Source: Anthonomus grandis grandis (taxonomy: Eukaryota > Arthropoda > Insecta > Coleoptera > Curculionidae). From it: a stretch of DNA of 64,000 bases. The stretch covers positions 10,008,518 through 10,072,517 of the forward strand of contig NC_065563.1 of the NCBI RefSeq assembly GCF_022605725.1, written 5' to 3'. The translations under genes and the position numbers were made by a program. The notes beneath the pieces were generated by a model. That model had not been told where the DNA came from, made no database searches, and worked only from the letters and a program-made list of their open reading frames with translations. Below are positions 1-10,732 of the stretch, one piece after another (the stretch's first letter is position 1; every line of letters starts with the position of its first letter).

Positions 1-480
1 TTGCTGTAATATTGTTTATATAAAATTCCAGCAATATTTAATTTCAATTTATATTTTAACATTTCATCTGCAATATTGCGTATATACAGTTAACTTTATT
101 TGCACCTGCAATACTTTTGCAATATTTAATAACCGTCACAAATGCATATTTAATACCGTCACAAATTTATAGGTAAAAATCACAAAAGATTTTGTGGTTG
201 AAATTTAACCGTTTGGCATCCAGCCCTGCTTGATTAAATAATAAAAAATTTTAAATTTAATGAGTAGCTTAAGTAGTATTTCTAGGTAAGATATAATAAA
301 AGTTTATAAGAAAAAGTTGTTTACAATTCAAAACTATGCCCGAATACCGAATTTCATAACCATAGGCCTACGTTGATTTTTGCGTTTTGTGTATCAATTA
401 ATTTTTTTATTCATAATAAATTTTTCTTTTTTTTTTATTCTACAATCCATAAACAATGACATAGTAATTTTTTTACAAAG
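1..480. repeat. AT-rich block with recurring GCAATATT-type motifs
   Basis: No gene is visible. The first 160 bases repeat variants of CAATATT and GCAATATT several times. The same motif style recurs on the far side of the transposon complex (5315-5600), so the two blocks may be halves of one interrupted repeat. That link is inference. Confidence 0.4.
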
Positions 481-493
481 CACCTAGGTGAAG

Positions 494-1032
494 AACCTGT
501 GTGTGCCTAACCTTACCTCCTCACACATCAAATAAGTTTCAACTGCTGGACGTAAGTGTCTTTGGACCATTTAAAACCTATCCGGCAGGAGAAATGGATC
601 ACTGGCTTACAAATCATCCAGACTCTAGGATCACAGAATATGATACGGCTCCTATTATTAAAAATGCGCTTATTAAGGCTTTTACACCAATAAATATTAA
701 TAAGGGTTTTGAAAAAACAGGAATCTAGGTAGCCATATAATTCAGATGTGTTTCAAGACAGTGACTTTGCGCCAGCCGAGAACATTCTTCAAAAGGAATG
801 TAGGAGAGAAAACATTAATCCCGTAATAAGTGATGAAGTCTTGTTGAGAAAAGATGATATCCAGAGTACTTCTAAAGAATCAGTAAACAATTTTGAACAA
901 GAGCAACCATCATGTAGTTATGTTTCAGTTTCAACTTTAAGCCCAGTTCCAAAACCCTCTCAAAAGAAAGAAAATGCCAAATCCAAATCTAGGCGCATAG
1001 AAGGATCTAAAATAATAACCAGTTCTCCTTAG
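494..1032 (+). pseudogene. pogo/Tigger-type DDE transposase, C-terminal relic (copy 1)
   Basis: The frame contains LPPHTSNKFQLLDVSVFG, the signature around the third catalytic Asp of DDE_1 (pogo/Tigger) transposases. Here that Asp is kept (LLDVSV). It continues through AFTPININKGFEKTGI, matching the family's NI-x-x-GF-x-x-TGI block. After GI a stop and a +1 shift at about 726-735 move the reading to PYNSDVFQDSDFAP, the family's usual continuation, then a Ser/Lys-rich tail to a stop at 1032. Everything upstream of the third Asp is missing. The apparent start is GTG inside the domain and has no meaning. It is a dead fragment. The LINE at 1040 follows directly, so the junction probably reflects that insertion or a deletion. 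Family call is confident; activity is excluded. Confidence 0.85.
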
Positions 1033-1039
1033 CTCTTCG

Positions 1040-3135
1040 AAAAGCTTAAGTATCTTTATTCTTAATATACAATCCCTAAGAAACAGGATGGATGAGCTTC
1101 ATCTTTTGCTGGACACATGTAATTTTTCTGATATTGTACTTCTGACTGATCACTGGTTGAGGCCTTGTGAATGTTTTTTAATATCTGATTATGTTCCTAT
1201 ATCAAATTTTTGTCGTCAACAATCTATACATGGAGGAACCATGATCTTGGCTAGGCAAACAATTGAAACGATTTTTTGTAATATTGATAAGTATGATAAT
1301 CTTCTGTTAGAGAATGTTTTTGAATTCTCTCTTTCTTTTTGTAAGCGTTTTAATTTATATATTCTTTGTGTTTATAGCCCACCTACAGGAGATATTGCTA
1401 TGTTTCTGGACAAACTTGATTCTCTTTTATCCCAGTTGTCCCTACACTCTAAAGTTATATTGGCTGGTGACTTTAATATCAACTACACTGATGAAACCTT
1501 GCCACGTACTTCTCTTTTAAGTATTTTAAATTCTTACGACTTGAAAATGCACGTTCTTTCTCCCACACGAATAACTTCTTCATCTGCAACTACAATTGAC
1601 TATTTCTGTACAAATTTTGATGACGTTTTATGCACAGTACTCCCATCTGGTATTTCCGACCATGAAGCTATTCTTGCTAAAATGCCATATAATACTGTAT
1701 TATCTTCATCTCATTATATGGGAAGAATTTTCAGCAGGAGAAATTTCAATGCTTTTTCTGCTGCTACTGCTTCGGTAAATTGGAATGCACTTGAAACGGC
1801 TTCTGACCCACTTACTTTATTTTTTCAAGTTCTGTGTGATAAGATCAATCAGTGCTTTCCTAAAATGAGGCTTAAAACTAAGAAACGAAAACCATGGGTT
1901 ACAAGAGGCCTTAGAATTTCAGCTAAAAACCTCCGTTTTTTGACTAAATTGTCCAAATATACCACAAATGAAAATATCCTTGTATATCATCAGAAATACC
2001 GTAGTCTGTACAGAAAGACAATTAAAGCAGTAAAATCTAATTATTATAGGGATCGCTTAAATATGTCATCAAATAGGCAAAGAGAGTGTTGGTCGATTAT
2101 TAATGATTTTAGACATTGCCATAGAAAAGTATCTGAACCGGAGTTAAGACCCGACATTTTAAACTATTATTGTGATATACCTAATATCTTGCTCAAGGGC
2201 ATTCGTAGTAACATTGATCCCTTACACTATCTTCAACAAGTGTCGGTTGAGCATTCATTTTTCTTTCATCCTGTCGATCTTACCGAAGTAAAAAATGAAA
2301 TCAAACGCCTAAAAAACCATAAATCATTTGACTGTGTGGATCATGGAATACTGTTATCTAAGCTCGATAAATATGGTTTTAAGGGCGTAGCGTTGCGATG
2401 GCTTGAGTCCTATCTATCAAATCGTACTCAGAAGGTTACAGTGTCTAGGCGTTTGTCTGCTTCTAGATCCCTGAAATGCGGCGTTCCCCAGGGTTCAGTG
2501 TTTGGACCACTGTTATTTTTACTGTATGTGGATGACTTGAGTTCATTGAAACTGCAGGACAAGTGGTTCAGTTTGCTGATGATACCACCATACTATGGAG
2601 CCATAAAAATTCTGATTATATTAAGACTTGTATTCTTGAAGACCTTCAGATTTTATCAGGGTGGTGTGCTTCCAACAGGCTCGTGTTGAATGTAAGAAAG
2701 ATGTCTATTATGGGGTTTAAGTGCGATGTTCAGGGTTTGATGTTTGACGAAAATTCCCTCTTGCAGAATAAAGAGTGCTGCAAGTTCTTAGGAATTACCA
2801 TTGATGGTCGCCTTCGGTTTGAAGATCATATTTTACATTTAGCTGGGAAATTATCTTCTGGATGTTTTGCAGTAAGAATGGCAAAATAAGAGCTGGGAGG
2901 GGTGGTTGCACGTTCGGTGTACTTTTCACTTATTGAATCTCATATTCGGTATGGCTTGCCTTTTTGGGGTTTAACCAATAAGGGGCTACTTAACATTGTC
3001 TTTGTTATTCAAAAAAAAACAGTTAGATACCTGTGTTCTGCTAAGTTAAGAGATTCTTGCAAACTCCTCTTCATTTCTGAAAAAATCCTAACTCTTTATC
3101 TTAGAAACAGCTGCTCTTATTCACAAAATTCCCAA
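1040..3135 (+). pseudogene. Jockey/CR1-type LINE, endonuclease plus reverse transcriptase relic
   Basis: The N-terminal part is an AP-type endonuclease. SLNIQSLRNRMDELHLLLD opens the domain near 1055, then come GGTMIL, VILAGDFNINYTD, TIDYFCTN and the catalytic-His motif SGISDHEA. The reverse transcriptase follows but lacks its fingers and part of the palm. Reading jumps from KNHKS straight to FDCVDHGILLSKL near 2325, skipping about 130 residues that the related copy at 20.4-21.1 kb retains. The palm then gives CGVPQGSVFGPLLFLLY. A frameshift near 2560 moves the active-site motif FADDT to another frame, an in-frame stop lies at 2887-2889, and a C-terminal stretch (ARSVYFSLIESHIRYG) runs to about 3100. 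The element would copy itself by target-primed reverse transcription, but this copy cannot. It lies between two Tigger relics. Confidence 0.88.
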
Positions 3136-3179
3136 ACTACTTTATATAACTTATATAAAGTATATAATAAACTACTTAT

Positions 3180-5046
3180 TTATAACTTAGACGAAACTGG
3201 AATGACAACCGTTTTAAACCCTCCAAAAATTATTGCGCAAATAGGCTGTGTCGCTTTGGCTGAGAGGGGAGAGCTGGTTACGTTTGTTGGCATAATAAGC
3301 GCTACATTTCAATAGTCTAGGTAGACAATAGTCTACCTCCTGTATATGTGTTTCCCAGGATAAGAAACATTGAAGAATATTTATCTGATGCACCACCCTT
3401 AAGCCTAGCACTTGGAAAAAAGTCTGGATGGATGACTAAAGACTTATTTGTAAAAGCACTAGAACATATGGTTACACACACTAATTGCAATAAAGAAAAT
3501 AAAGTGCTATTACTGCTTGATAATCATGAGTCACATACAACCTTAGCTGCCATAATGTATGCTCGAGAGCACGGTATAGTTATGCTTTCGTTCCCACCCC
3601 ACACTTCCCATAGGCTACAACCGCTACATGTGGCAGTTCACAGTCCATTTAAAACTAAATGTGCTGTGTCCATGAACGAATGGATGATAAGTAACCCTGG
3701 CAAAAGTGTCACTGTCAAACATATCCCAAAGATTACCAAGCAACCATTTTTGCAGGCTTTTTCTCCTCAAAACATAACCAGCGGATTTTCGAAACCAGGA
3801 ATAGTCTTTTACCGATGAGGATTTTGACGGTTCTAGATTTTATGAGAATGAAGGAAAAGCTCAAGAAAAAAATATTTTAGATTCAGAGATGGATAAAAAT
3901 TTACCTTCAACATCAAAAGGGATATCAAACGCTAGTAATCGTTCTCCTCTCAAAGAAATTGTAGAATATGAAGCTACATCAGATGTGGTAAAGGTCCAAA
4001 AAATACAGCCAGAATTTGTTAGACCCCTTCCCAAAGTTATAAAGGGTCAAGAGAAAAAAAGAAAAGTAAAAGCCAATCAAGAATATATACCGAAACACCT
4101 GAAAAAGAAAGAGTAGAGGATATAGAAAATGAAAAAATGATAAAAGTACAAATAAAATCTGAGAAGCAACAAAACAAATTAAAAAGGATTAATCAGAATT
4201 CAAGTGGCACTGAACAGATCAAAAAAGGAAAAATTAATAATGTTAAAAAAAGGATTTTTGAAGATACTTCTAGTGAGGAAGAAACTGATACCTTTTCAAG
4301 CGATGACGCCGAAAGTTTCGAATCTTTACAAGAAAACGATGAAATTAAAACTGATAATTTTATATTAGTAAAGTTTGCACTAAAAACCTTAATAATTTAT
4401 TATGTTGGTTGTGTAATAAATAAGGCAGCTGATGAAGAATACAACGTCAAATTTTTAAGGCGAAGAGGAAATAGCAAAATATGTTATTATCCTCAAATCG
4501 ACGATATCGCGTCTTGTAAACAGGGAAACATTTATGCGAAACTTTCAAAATCTGGTAGGGATCTAAGTGTAACTTTTTTTTATAACTTTGAAGGAATAAC
4601 AGTTAAGTAAAAGAATTTTTTTTTATATTAAAATGTTTAAATAAACCATATTAAAAAGAATAGGGACCGTTTTTTTGGGTAAATTTATGTATGGCTGAAT
4701 GTACCCCCGCAATGGGGCAGATTCAGCCCTTATAGACATTTGTTTTGGATTTATAACAAAAAAAATATTATAAGTTAAATTAAACAATACTTCGATGCAT
4801 TAAGAAAAAGTGTAAATATTGTGACTACACTGAAAAATGGTAAAAAATTGTCAGAATTTTGTAAATCAAAAACCATTAAGTCGCCGAATGTGCCCCCCTC
4901 TCCCCTATGCATTTACTGTCATCAGACCTACGAAGACACTTGTTATGAAGAATGGATAATGGGCATGCAATGTGGTGCCTGGTTACATGAGGATTGTTCC
5001 GATAATGAGCCAGGTACTAATAATTATGTTTGAGACAATTGTCGTT
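3180..5046 (+). pseudogene. pogo/Tigger-type DDE transposase with C-terminal zinc finger, relic (copy 2)
   Basis: This is the catalytic core and full C-terminus of a second Tigger copy, broken by frameshifts near 3310-3335, 3800 and 4115. The first Asp is in NLDETGMTTV (about 3188) and the second in LLLLDNHESH (about 3515). The third position reads RLQPLHVAVH (about 3610), where the family has Asp, so the catalytic residue is mutated to His. Downstream are the GF-x-KPGI block, a Lys-rich linker, a DTSSEEETD acidic stretch and the family's conserved module around FILVKFALKTLIIYYVG and KFLRRR (4340-4600). Last comes a PHD-like Cys/His finger (CIYC ... CGAWLHEDC ... C) at 4905-5045; one finger Cys codon has become TGA at 5032. 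It shares homologous regions with copy 1, so it is a separate element, not a split half. Confidence 0.86.
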
Positions 5047-5282
5047 GATTAATTAGCATTCGGACTCACTTGCCCCATGTGGGTGACTCACTTACCGCTA
5101 TAACTTGAGACAAGAGAGTCATTTTTCTTTTTTGGTTTTAAGTTTGATATTTTTCCAAAGAGTTAATGTTTAGTTTATTTTTAAGGTTATGTTAGTTTGA
5201 AACCAATTAAACTTGTGTTACAAATGATGAATGCGGCGTATAACTTAGTAAGTTATACGCTGCAGAGCCTTAAGGCGTCTTA

Positions 5283-5301
5283 CTTGCCCCATCCTCCCCT
5301 A
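5283..5301 (+). repeat. putative 3' terminal inverted repeat of Tigger copy 2
   Basis: CTTGCCCCATCCTCCCCTA lies about 240 bp after the transposase relic and is followed by TATA, consistent with a TA target site. A related ACTTGCCCCATGTGGG motif at 5068 fits a subterminal repeat. No matching 5' end was found upstream. Confidence 0.5.
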
Positions 5302-5314
5302 TATAATATATCCT

Positions 5315-5600
5315 TATTCATTACCTTTCATCAATATTATTAATAAGAATGGAATATTAAATTTGTTATATTTTATCAATATTGCAAATTCAATATAAAA
5401 TATAGCAGCAATATAAATGAAAGATATAAGTAATATTATGTGAGTATTACTACAATATAGCACATACATTAATGCAATATTACAGTAACATACCCCATGA
5501 AATATTGCTATAATGTTTCAGCAATGAAAAAAGCGGACATTAAAACATTGTTGCAATATTGCAAATGTAATATTCCTGCAATATAATTTGCCGACACGGA
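5315..5600. repeat. AT-rich block with GCAATATT-type motifs
   Basis: Contains many copies of AATATTGCAA and its variants on both strands, for example near 5380, 5490 and 5560. It mirrors the composition of bases 1-160 on the other side of the nested elements. No gene. Confidence 0.4.
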
Positions 5601-5735
5601 TAGGTACCTTCTTAAATTAGTTAATTTACCATACAATAACCCCACTGACTTATTAAATAAATATTTTATTTACATTAAAGGAACAATATCTTACAACATC
5701 TTGTTAGGTCAATAAATTATATTTTAAGTAAAAAA

Positions 5736-7573
5736 TTATGCTTCTAAAGCGACTCGGTCCTCAGTCTTTTTAGGAGACTTTTTGGCTTTAACTGAAAAAA
5801 AAAACGTTAATTCGACCCCTCAACATAAATTTCCAGCTTAAAATCCGAATACCTGGTTTAACAGGAGTTTCTTCCTCCTCAGTCAATCCATCTCCGATAA
5901 CTTCGTCGACGGGAACTTCCGGCATCTCCTCTTCAAGTATTTTCGCATACTCTTCCTCAACAGACTCCAAGTCCTCCTCTGAGAGGCTTCCACCCAATAA
6001 ATTCGATATTTCCTGGAAAGTATTGTCATTAAACCTGAAAAAAATTCATCAAAAACAACAGTTTACATCTTGTTTCTCTTTGGCTTCTTTGGTCTCGTCC
6101 AATATCCTCTCAATTTCCTCAATGTTCATAGAGTCGGTTATCTTCTTTAGGGCCTCGTTGCCCTGTTTAAGACCCTCGAGGACTTTTTGCTCTACTTCAG
6201 CAAACTCCAGGTCTTGTGTGAGAGTTTCCAAGGTCGATAATTGACCATCGGCTTTGGTTAGTAATTTTTCTTGGTAGCGCTTCTTTTTTAATAACAGTAA
6301 TGCTCGGCTACAGTGTATGAAAATTTGTAAATAAATCAAGTAATTTTTTTTAATGGATGTCTTACTCTTTGTGGCCAGCATTGAGTAGTTTTCTAGCTAA
6401 CTCCCTATCATTTTCCATTTGTTTTTCAATGCGTTTTTGGTACTGCTTAAGTTTGTCTCTTTGTTGTTTTAATTGCTAAAAATTGGGGTATATTCAAATT
6501 CAAATGTTTATTGGTAAGAAATATGCCAAGCATTTTTACAAGTCACTGGTAAAAGTCATAATAAATGAAGCTTAAAATTATAATTCAAATTGCACACTAC
6601 ACTAATAAAATTTACATAAATGATAGAGGATCGGGCCTAGGACAGATTCTTGGGGTACACCCAGGTGTACCAATGTCTCCTATACATTCATACGTACTTG
6701 TACCTAGTGCTTTATTACATTTAAGTACCTTGCACATAATGTTAGTGATAAGTATACAATCAATGGAACATTTGAATGTGCGGCAGTGGAATGTATTTTT
6801 CCAAAAAACAAATTAATTATCATTTGTATATGTAGGCCACCATCCGGGGATTTTAATGTTTTTATGCTACAACTTGAAAGTTTGCTGGTGAAAATATTTA
6901 ATGAATTATTAATTGATAACGAAACTGGAAGGAACTTGTCATTGTTAAAGTCATTCAATTTAATTCAAACCATATACAAAAATACCAGAACAACAAAAAC
7001 ATGTGCAAGTTGTATAGACAATATTTTCACCGATGCAGAATATATTGAAACATTGGTATTTGAAAATTTTGTGTCGGATCATACAGCTCAGAAAATAAGC
7101 TTTGAAATAGATTGTTTAAGATTGGGCATAGGTGTACTGTTGTTGTAATGTGCAAGATGTAAATATTCAATGGAACACGTTTATGAATAATTTTAAGAGC
7201 CTGTTTAGGCAACTAAGTGGTCAAATATTTAAAGATGTAGATATTTTAGAATGTAGGTGTAAACTAGATATTTTATTAGTGTTAAAAAACCAGAATGATA
7301 CTTTTAAGCAAGCGTATAGAGTCTGTTTTTAATTTCATAAAAAATTCATCTCATTTAAAGGGTGGACTTTAAGGAGCATCATTTAGGAAGCAAGTTACTT
7401 TGATGACCACTTAGTCGGGTAAACAATAAATAACTAAAAACTCTAGTTATTCTAATTTAAAAATGATCAAATATTTACTTAAGAATAAAGGAGATTTAAG
7501 GACTTACCAAGACTGCCTTATCGTGGGGCGTAATCCTACTTGAGGGCTTCTTTTTGCTAAACAACACACCCAT
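5736..7573 (-). CDS. CHMP6: Charged multivesicular body protein 6 (ESCRT-III Vps20)
   Basis: Five exons, complement(5736-5791, 5853-6012, 6067-6307, 6366-6475, 7508-7573), join in phase with GT/AG introns into 210 residues. The human protein is of similar size (about 200). CHMP6 acts at endosomes: it links ESCRT-II to Snf7 polymerisation in multivesicular body formation. The start MGVLFSKKK keeps Gly2, the family's N-myristoylation site. The Snf7 helices follow: LKQQRDKLKQYQKRIEKQ, then LLLLKKKRYQEKLL, then MNIEEIERILDET. The C-terminal MPEVPVDEV resembles the proline-rich MIM2 motif that binds Vps4 MIT domains. The last residues are KTEDRVALEA. Intron 1 (about 1 kb) holds a LINE fragment; the other introns are 50-61 bp. 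TTTATT at 5665-5670 is the likely poly(A) signal on this strand. The gene is divergent from EXOSC4. The call is based on residue-level similarity remembered from the family and is very secure. Confidence 0.97.
6785..7332 (+). pseudogene. LINE endonuclease fragment inside CHMP6 intron 1
   Basis: Read on the plus strand, IIICICRPPSGDFNVFML and SCIDNIFTDAEYIE match the middle and end of the AP-endonuclease of Jockey/CR1-type LINEs, ending at VSDHTAQ (the catalytic-His region) near 7085. The reading is broken by frameshifts and trails off by 7332. It is antisense to CHMP6 and explains why intron 1 is much longer than the others. Confidence 0.75.
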
Positions 7574-8364
7574 TGTTCAGAAACTGCTCTTTGTAAATAA
7601 ATTTTAATAAAAACAGGCTGGTTACCAACTAACCAAATTAATTATAATTAATGGAATGGGGCTGCAGTAATACACCTTAGACAAACTTTCGGTCGAAACA
7701 CTTACATTGAGTTTACTCAAATTTTGAGTTTTATACGTCAAAAAATTCGAAAAATAATTTGGAAAAACAAAACAAAAATGTCAATGTCATTTTAAATTCG
7801 GGAGTGTCTGATGACAATGTGTGTGAAGTCGGTCGATATTCGGCGATCAAATCGACAACGTAGCATATGTCGGTTGCCGGCGACCAATTTATAGTCCGCG
7901 CTCCCTGTTATGTGTGTCAAAATAATGCCCGTATCTCCTGAAATTCCCAAGGGATTTTCATAATTTTTTGTCCAGATATTAACAATGAATACCTAAACCG
8001 ACTCACAGTGGTTTCAAATCTGTACAAACTAAGGTTTCGTTGTGCAAATTAATTAAAAAGTCAAATGTTAAAGAAATTAAAAAGACTCTAACTCTTCACC
8101 CTATAACTCTTACGGTTTCCAAGATACCAATGGTCACCCTCGAATCTGGGACACCCTGTACAACCGGGCCTAAGAGATAAAGAGACAGTACTAGTTTGCC
8201 TTTCATTAACCACTCCCAACCTCCAAATCTGACATTGACAGTCTGCCAAATAAAATCAAAATGTTTACCGCATGGTTATGTTTAATGTTTATATTTACAT
8301 GCTCCCATTCTTTAAAACCGCAAAAACTACCAAATTACTGCTATAATCAATAAAGAGGGCGAGC
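7574..8364. promoter_or_regulatory. divergent intergenic region between CHMP6 and EXOSC4
   Basis: The two start codons face away from each other across 791 bp, so both core promoters and 5' UTRs must lie here. The GC-richer stretch at about 7840-7905 is the likeliest core for CHMP6. No TATA box can be assigned with confidence. Bases 7915-8160 belong to a dispersed repeat, which narrows the unique regulatory DNA. Confidence 0.5.
7915..8160 (-). repeat. dispersed repeat ending in TACAGGGTGTCCC (reverse orientation)
   Basis: On the minus strand it begins TACAGGGTGTCCCAGATT at 8160 and continues with a GGAAACCGTAAGAGTTATAG segment. The same opening, followed by a CGAAACTATGGGAGATACG segment, starts the repeat at 10733. 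Related termini occur at 26112, 34493, 50125 and 59098, some in clearly different elements. The 3' border is approximate. Confidence 0.5.
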
Positions 8365-9277
8365 ATGAGTAAAAAAGAACTTATTTCCAAAATAGGCCTA
8401 CGCCTGGACGGCCGTAGGGCGAACGAACTGAGAAGAATTCGCTGCAAATTGGGGGTTTTCAGTCAACCGGATGGCAGTGCCTACATAGAACAGGGCCTGA
8501 CCAAAGTCCTGGCGGCTGTATATGGACCCCATCAGGTTCGTAATAGACAAAAGGCCCAGCATGACGCTTGTATAATAAATACACAGTTTAGTATGGCAGT
8601 GTTTTCCACTAACGAAAGGAAAAAAAGACCTAGAGGTATCTTTTTGTTGCTAGTTTAACTGAGTTAAACTAGGAGGTCTTTTTTAGGTGACAAAAAGTCT
8701 ACAGAACTCTCAATGCATTTGCAACAAGCCCTATTGGCTGTTATTGAAACGGACTTATATCCATGGTCACAAATAGATGTTTACGTTGAGGTTTTGCACG
8801 CAGACGGAGGAATTTATCCTGCTTGCGTTAATGCAGCCACTTTGGCCATTATAGATGCCGGTAACATTTTAAAATTATTTAATTTTTAGGTTATCTTTGC
8901 AATTTAACAATTTTCCCAGGGATTCCTATAAAAGAATATGTTTGTGCTTGTACAGCGAGCCTCGCAAACAACGATATACCAATGCTAGATATTTCACATC
9001 AAGAAGAGATCCTTGGGGGGCCCACATTAACTATTGCTGCCCTCCCCATGTCAGGTATGAGAGCTTCTATTCTCATCATTCTGTGTTTTAAATTTTTTTT
9101 TAAGGTAAAATTGTTTTAATGGAAATGTCGAGACGGTTCCATTTGGATCATCTTCCAATAGTGTTAAATAAGGCTTTGGAAGGCTGCAAGGACATTAAAG
9201 AGATCCTGGATGAGGCAGTTAAGGAGCATGTGAGTGAAATCGGGTGTGCTACAGGATGGGCAAATACAACTAGTTGA
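8365..9277 (+). CDS. EXOSC4: Exosome complex component RRP41 (EXOSC4)
   Basis: Exons 8365-8635, 8687-8860, 8920-9054 and 9105-9277 join in phase across 50-65 bp GT/AG introns into 250 residues, close to human EXOSC4 (245). It is an RNase PH-fold subunit of the six-member ring of the RNA exosome, which in animals is structural and threads RNA to the associated nucleases. Diagnostic stretches are IGLRLDGRRANELRRI, DGSAYIEQGLTKVLAAVYG and NERKKRPRG at the N-terminus. Next come QIDVYVEVLHADGG, CVNAATLAIIDAG, SHQEEILGGPTLTIAALP and, near the C-terminus, FHLDHLPIVLNKALEG. The ATG at 8365 opens exon 1 (MSKKELISKIG). A poly(A) signal AATAAA lies 22 bp after the stop. Its 3' end nearly touches the convergent small gene. 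Confidence 0.97.
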
Positions 9278-9298
9278 AAATTGTTGCTTATTTTTTTA

Positions 9299-9334
9299 AA
9301 TAAAACATCGTTTTTGATATGTCTCACTTTTATT
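9299..9334. terminator. back-to-back poly(A) signals of two convergent genes
   Basis: AATAAA at 9299-9304 serves EXOSC4 on the plus strand. TTTATT at 9329-9334 is AATAAA on the minus strand, 13 bp after the stop of the small gene. Cleavage downstream of each signal would make the two 3' UTRs overlap. Confidence 0.65.
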
Positions 9335-9346
9335 AATAACAATTAT

Positions 9347-9801
9347 TTAAACAAATACTGGCCTACGGCAGTGCCAAGTGGTTACGGGCAATGATGGATT
9401 CTTTTGGTAATTGTCACATACTTTTTCCCATTGTAGCTCTGAAGGACTGAAAATTGATTTGGATCTGAGGTTTCCTTTGACAAATTCTATTTCCTATGAA
9501 ATGTAGAAGTTAATATATTAGAATTTTTTTTAAAAAGGATAGTACCTTCATTATTTGTCTATTGCGATCCCTGGCCTCCTCGGGAGACAGCTTAGGTCGC
9601 TGTACCAGCTCAACACTGGACATAAACAGACCATGCTTAGCAGAGTTCCTAAAAATTACCCAAGAAATTAGTCCAAGGTTCTCTCCTTTTTAACTTAAAG
9701 ATTATGTTAATTTGGCCTTACTTTATCTGTAAAATTTCATTGATTTTCTCTTCTTGCGGCTTGTACTTTATTAGAATCTCCTCAACCTCAGGAATAACCA
9801 T
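9347..9801 (-). CDS. unrecognised 109-residue protein, candidate ciliary gene
   Basis: Three exons, complement(9347-9493, 9546-9648, 9722-9801), join in phase with good splice sites (GTAAGG, then GTACTA donors). They give a 109-residue soluble protein that starts MVIPEVEEILIKYKPQEEK, continues HGLFMSSVELVQRPKLSPEE and RDRNRQIMK, and ends VTTWHCRRPVFV. It has no signal peptide or membrane segment and is charged and probably helical. I cannot name the family. Its reality rests on the uninterrupted frame across three exons, consistent splice phases, a poly(A) signal after the stop, and convergent packing with EXOSC4. A perfect RFX X-box 118 bp upstream of the ATG suggests a ciliary or sperm-axoneme role; that is inference. 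A splice acceptor-like TTCAG just upstream of the ATG leaves room for a 5' UTR exon. Confidence 0.8.
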
Positions 9802-9918
9802 GTTATTGTATTTCAAAATCGCTATTTTCTGAATTGTGTTCAATAAAAATAAATGGAGTTTTATATTACATAACCTAACATTCCATTTGTTTGTGTTGTG
9901 CTTGTGTTGTAGATACCC

Positions 9919-9932
9919 GTTGCTATGGCAAC
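9919..9932 (-). promoter_or_regulatory. RFX X-box
   Basis: GTTGCTATGGCAAC is a full match to the palindromic X-box bound by RFX transcription factors, which drive ciliary genes in nematodes, flies and vertebrates. It lies 118 bp upstream of the small minus-strand gene, the usual range for X-boxes. No other coding start is near it. Confidence 0.75.
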
Positions 9933-10084
9933 GCTTCGAACGGCCATTTTTTATTTAACAGCGAGGTGGGGGGTGGAGAATGATGTAATGACAAATAGCG
10001 CCATTTTGACAAAAGGCAAAAATTCCTCTTCGTGTATTTAACGATTGCTCCAACTCGAGCCAAACGAACAAATTTTTCATAAAA

Positions 10085-10670
10085 ACCACAATTTATTCGC
10101 TCGGATCAAGTTAGTTCTCATCGCACTTTTGTAAGTCTAAAATTAAAAAAACTGAATTTGAGTGCGGCCCTGGCGGGTTCCAAATGTCACCTGGTTGACA
10201 GGTGACATATAATCAATGGGTTATCTGTCACTCGTCATTTGGTCACCGCTGTCCAGGCGATTATCGACAGGAGCGGACTAAAACAAATTTTTTTGTTATA
10301 TTTAATACAATTTTTTTTTCGGTCTATTCTCGGTTAGTGGAATTTTTAGCTCCTAAAATGGCATTTATTTTGGACATACTCACCTGGCAGAATAAATTAT
10401 TTTTTTTTGGAATCTTATGTGCAATTTAAAATTTTATGTCAAAAACAGAAAACTGCTAATAAATTCTTGCTCATTGGTTTTTTGAAAAATTGTGTTAGTA
10501 AGAGACTTTTATTTTGCACTTAAAGGGAGCCCTCATTGCAAAAATAAAAAATAGCAGATCCGGGGATTTTTATGACTTTCTCAAATATTTCATAAAAAAA
10601 AAACAATTTATTCGCTCGGATCAAGTTGGTTCTCATCACATCCTCGTAATCCTAAAATTAAATAAATTTA
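10085..10670 (+). repeat. SINE-like repeat copy 1 bracketed by direct repeats of about 65 bp
   Basis: The segment around ATTTATTCGCTCGGATCAAG at 10091 recurs at about 10606 with similar flanks (TTCTCATC ... CTAAAATTAAA). Between them lies the repeat GAGTGCGGCCCTGGCGGGTT (10160-10179) followed by a perfect 8-bp stem GTCACCTG-gttga-CAGGTGAC at 10186-10206. Homologous copies are at 12420 and 13140. GGTTCCAAA at 10176 resembles a Pol III B box, hence the SINE-like label, which is tentative. Confidence 0.55.
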
Positions 10671-10732
10671 AAAAATATTGTCTTTATTCAAGCATTTCTA
10701 TGTACACATGAAGCAAAAACATGTAATATATA

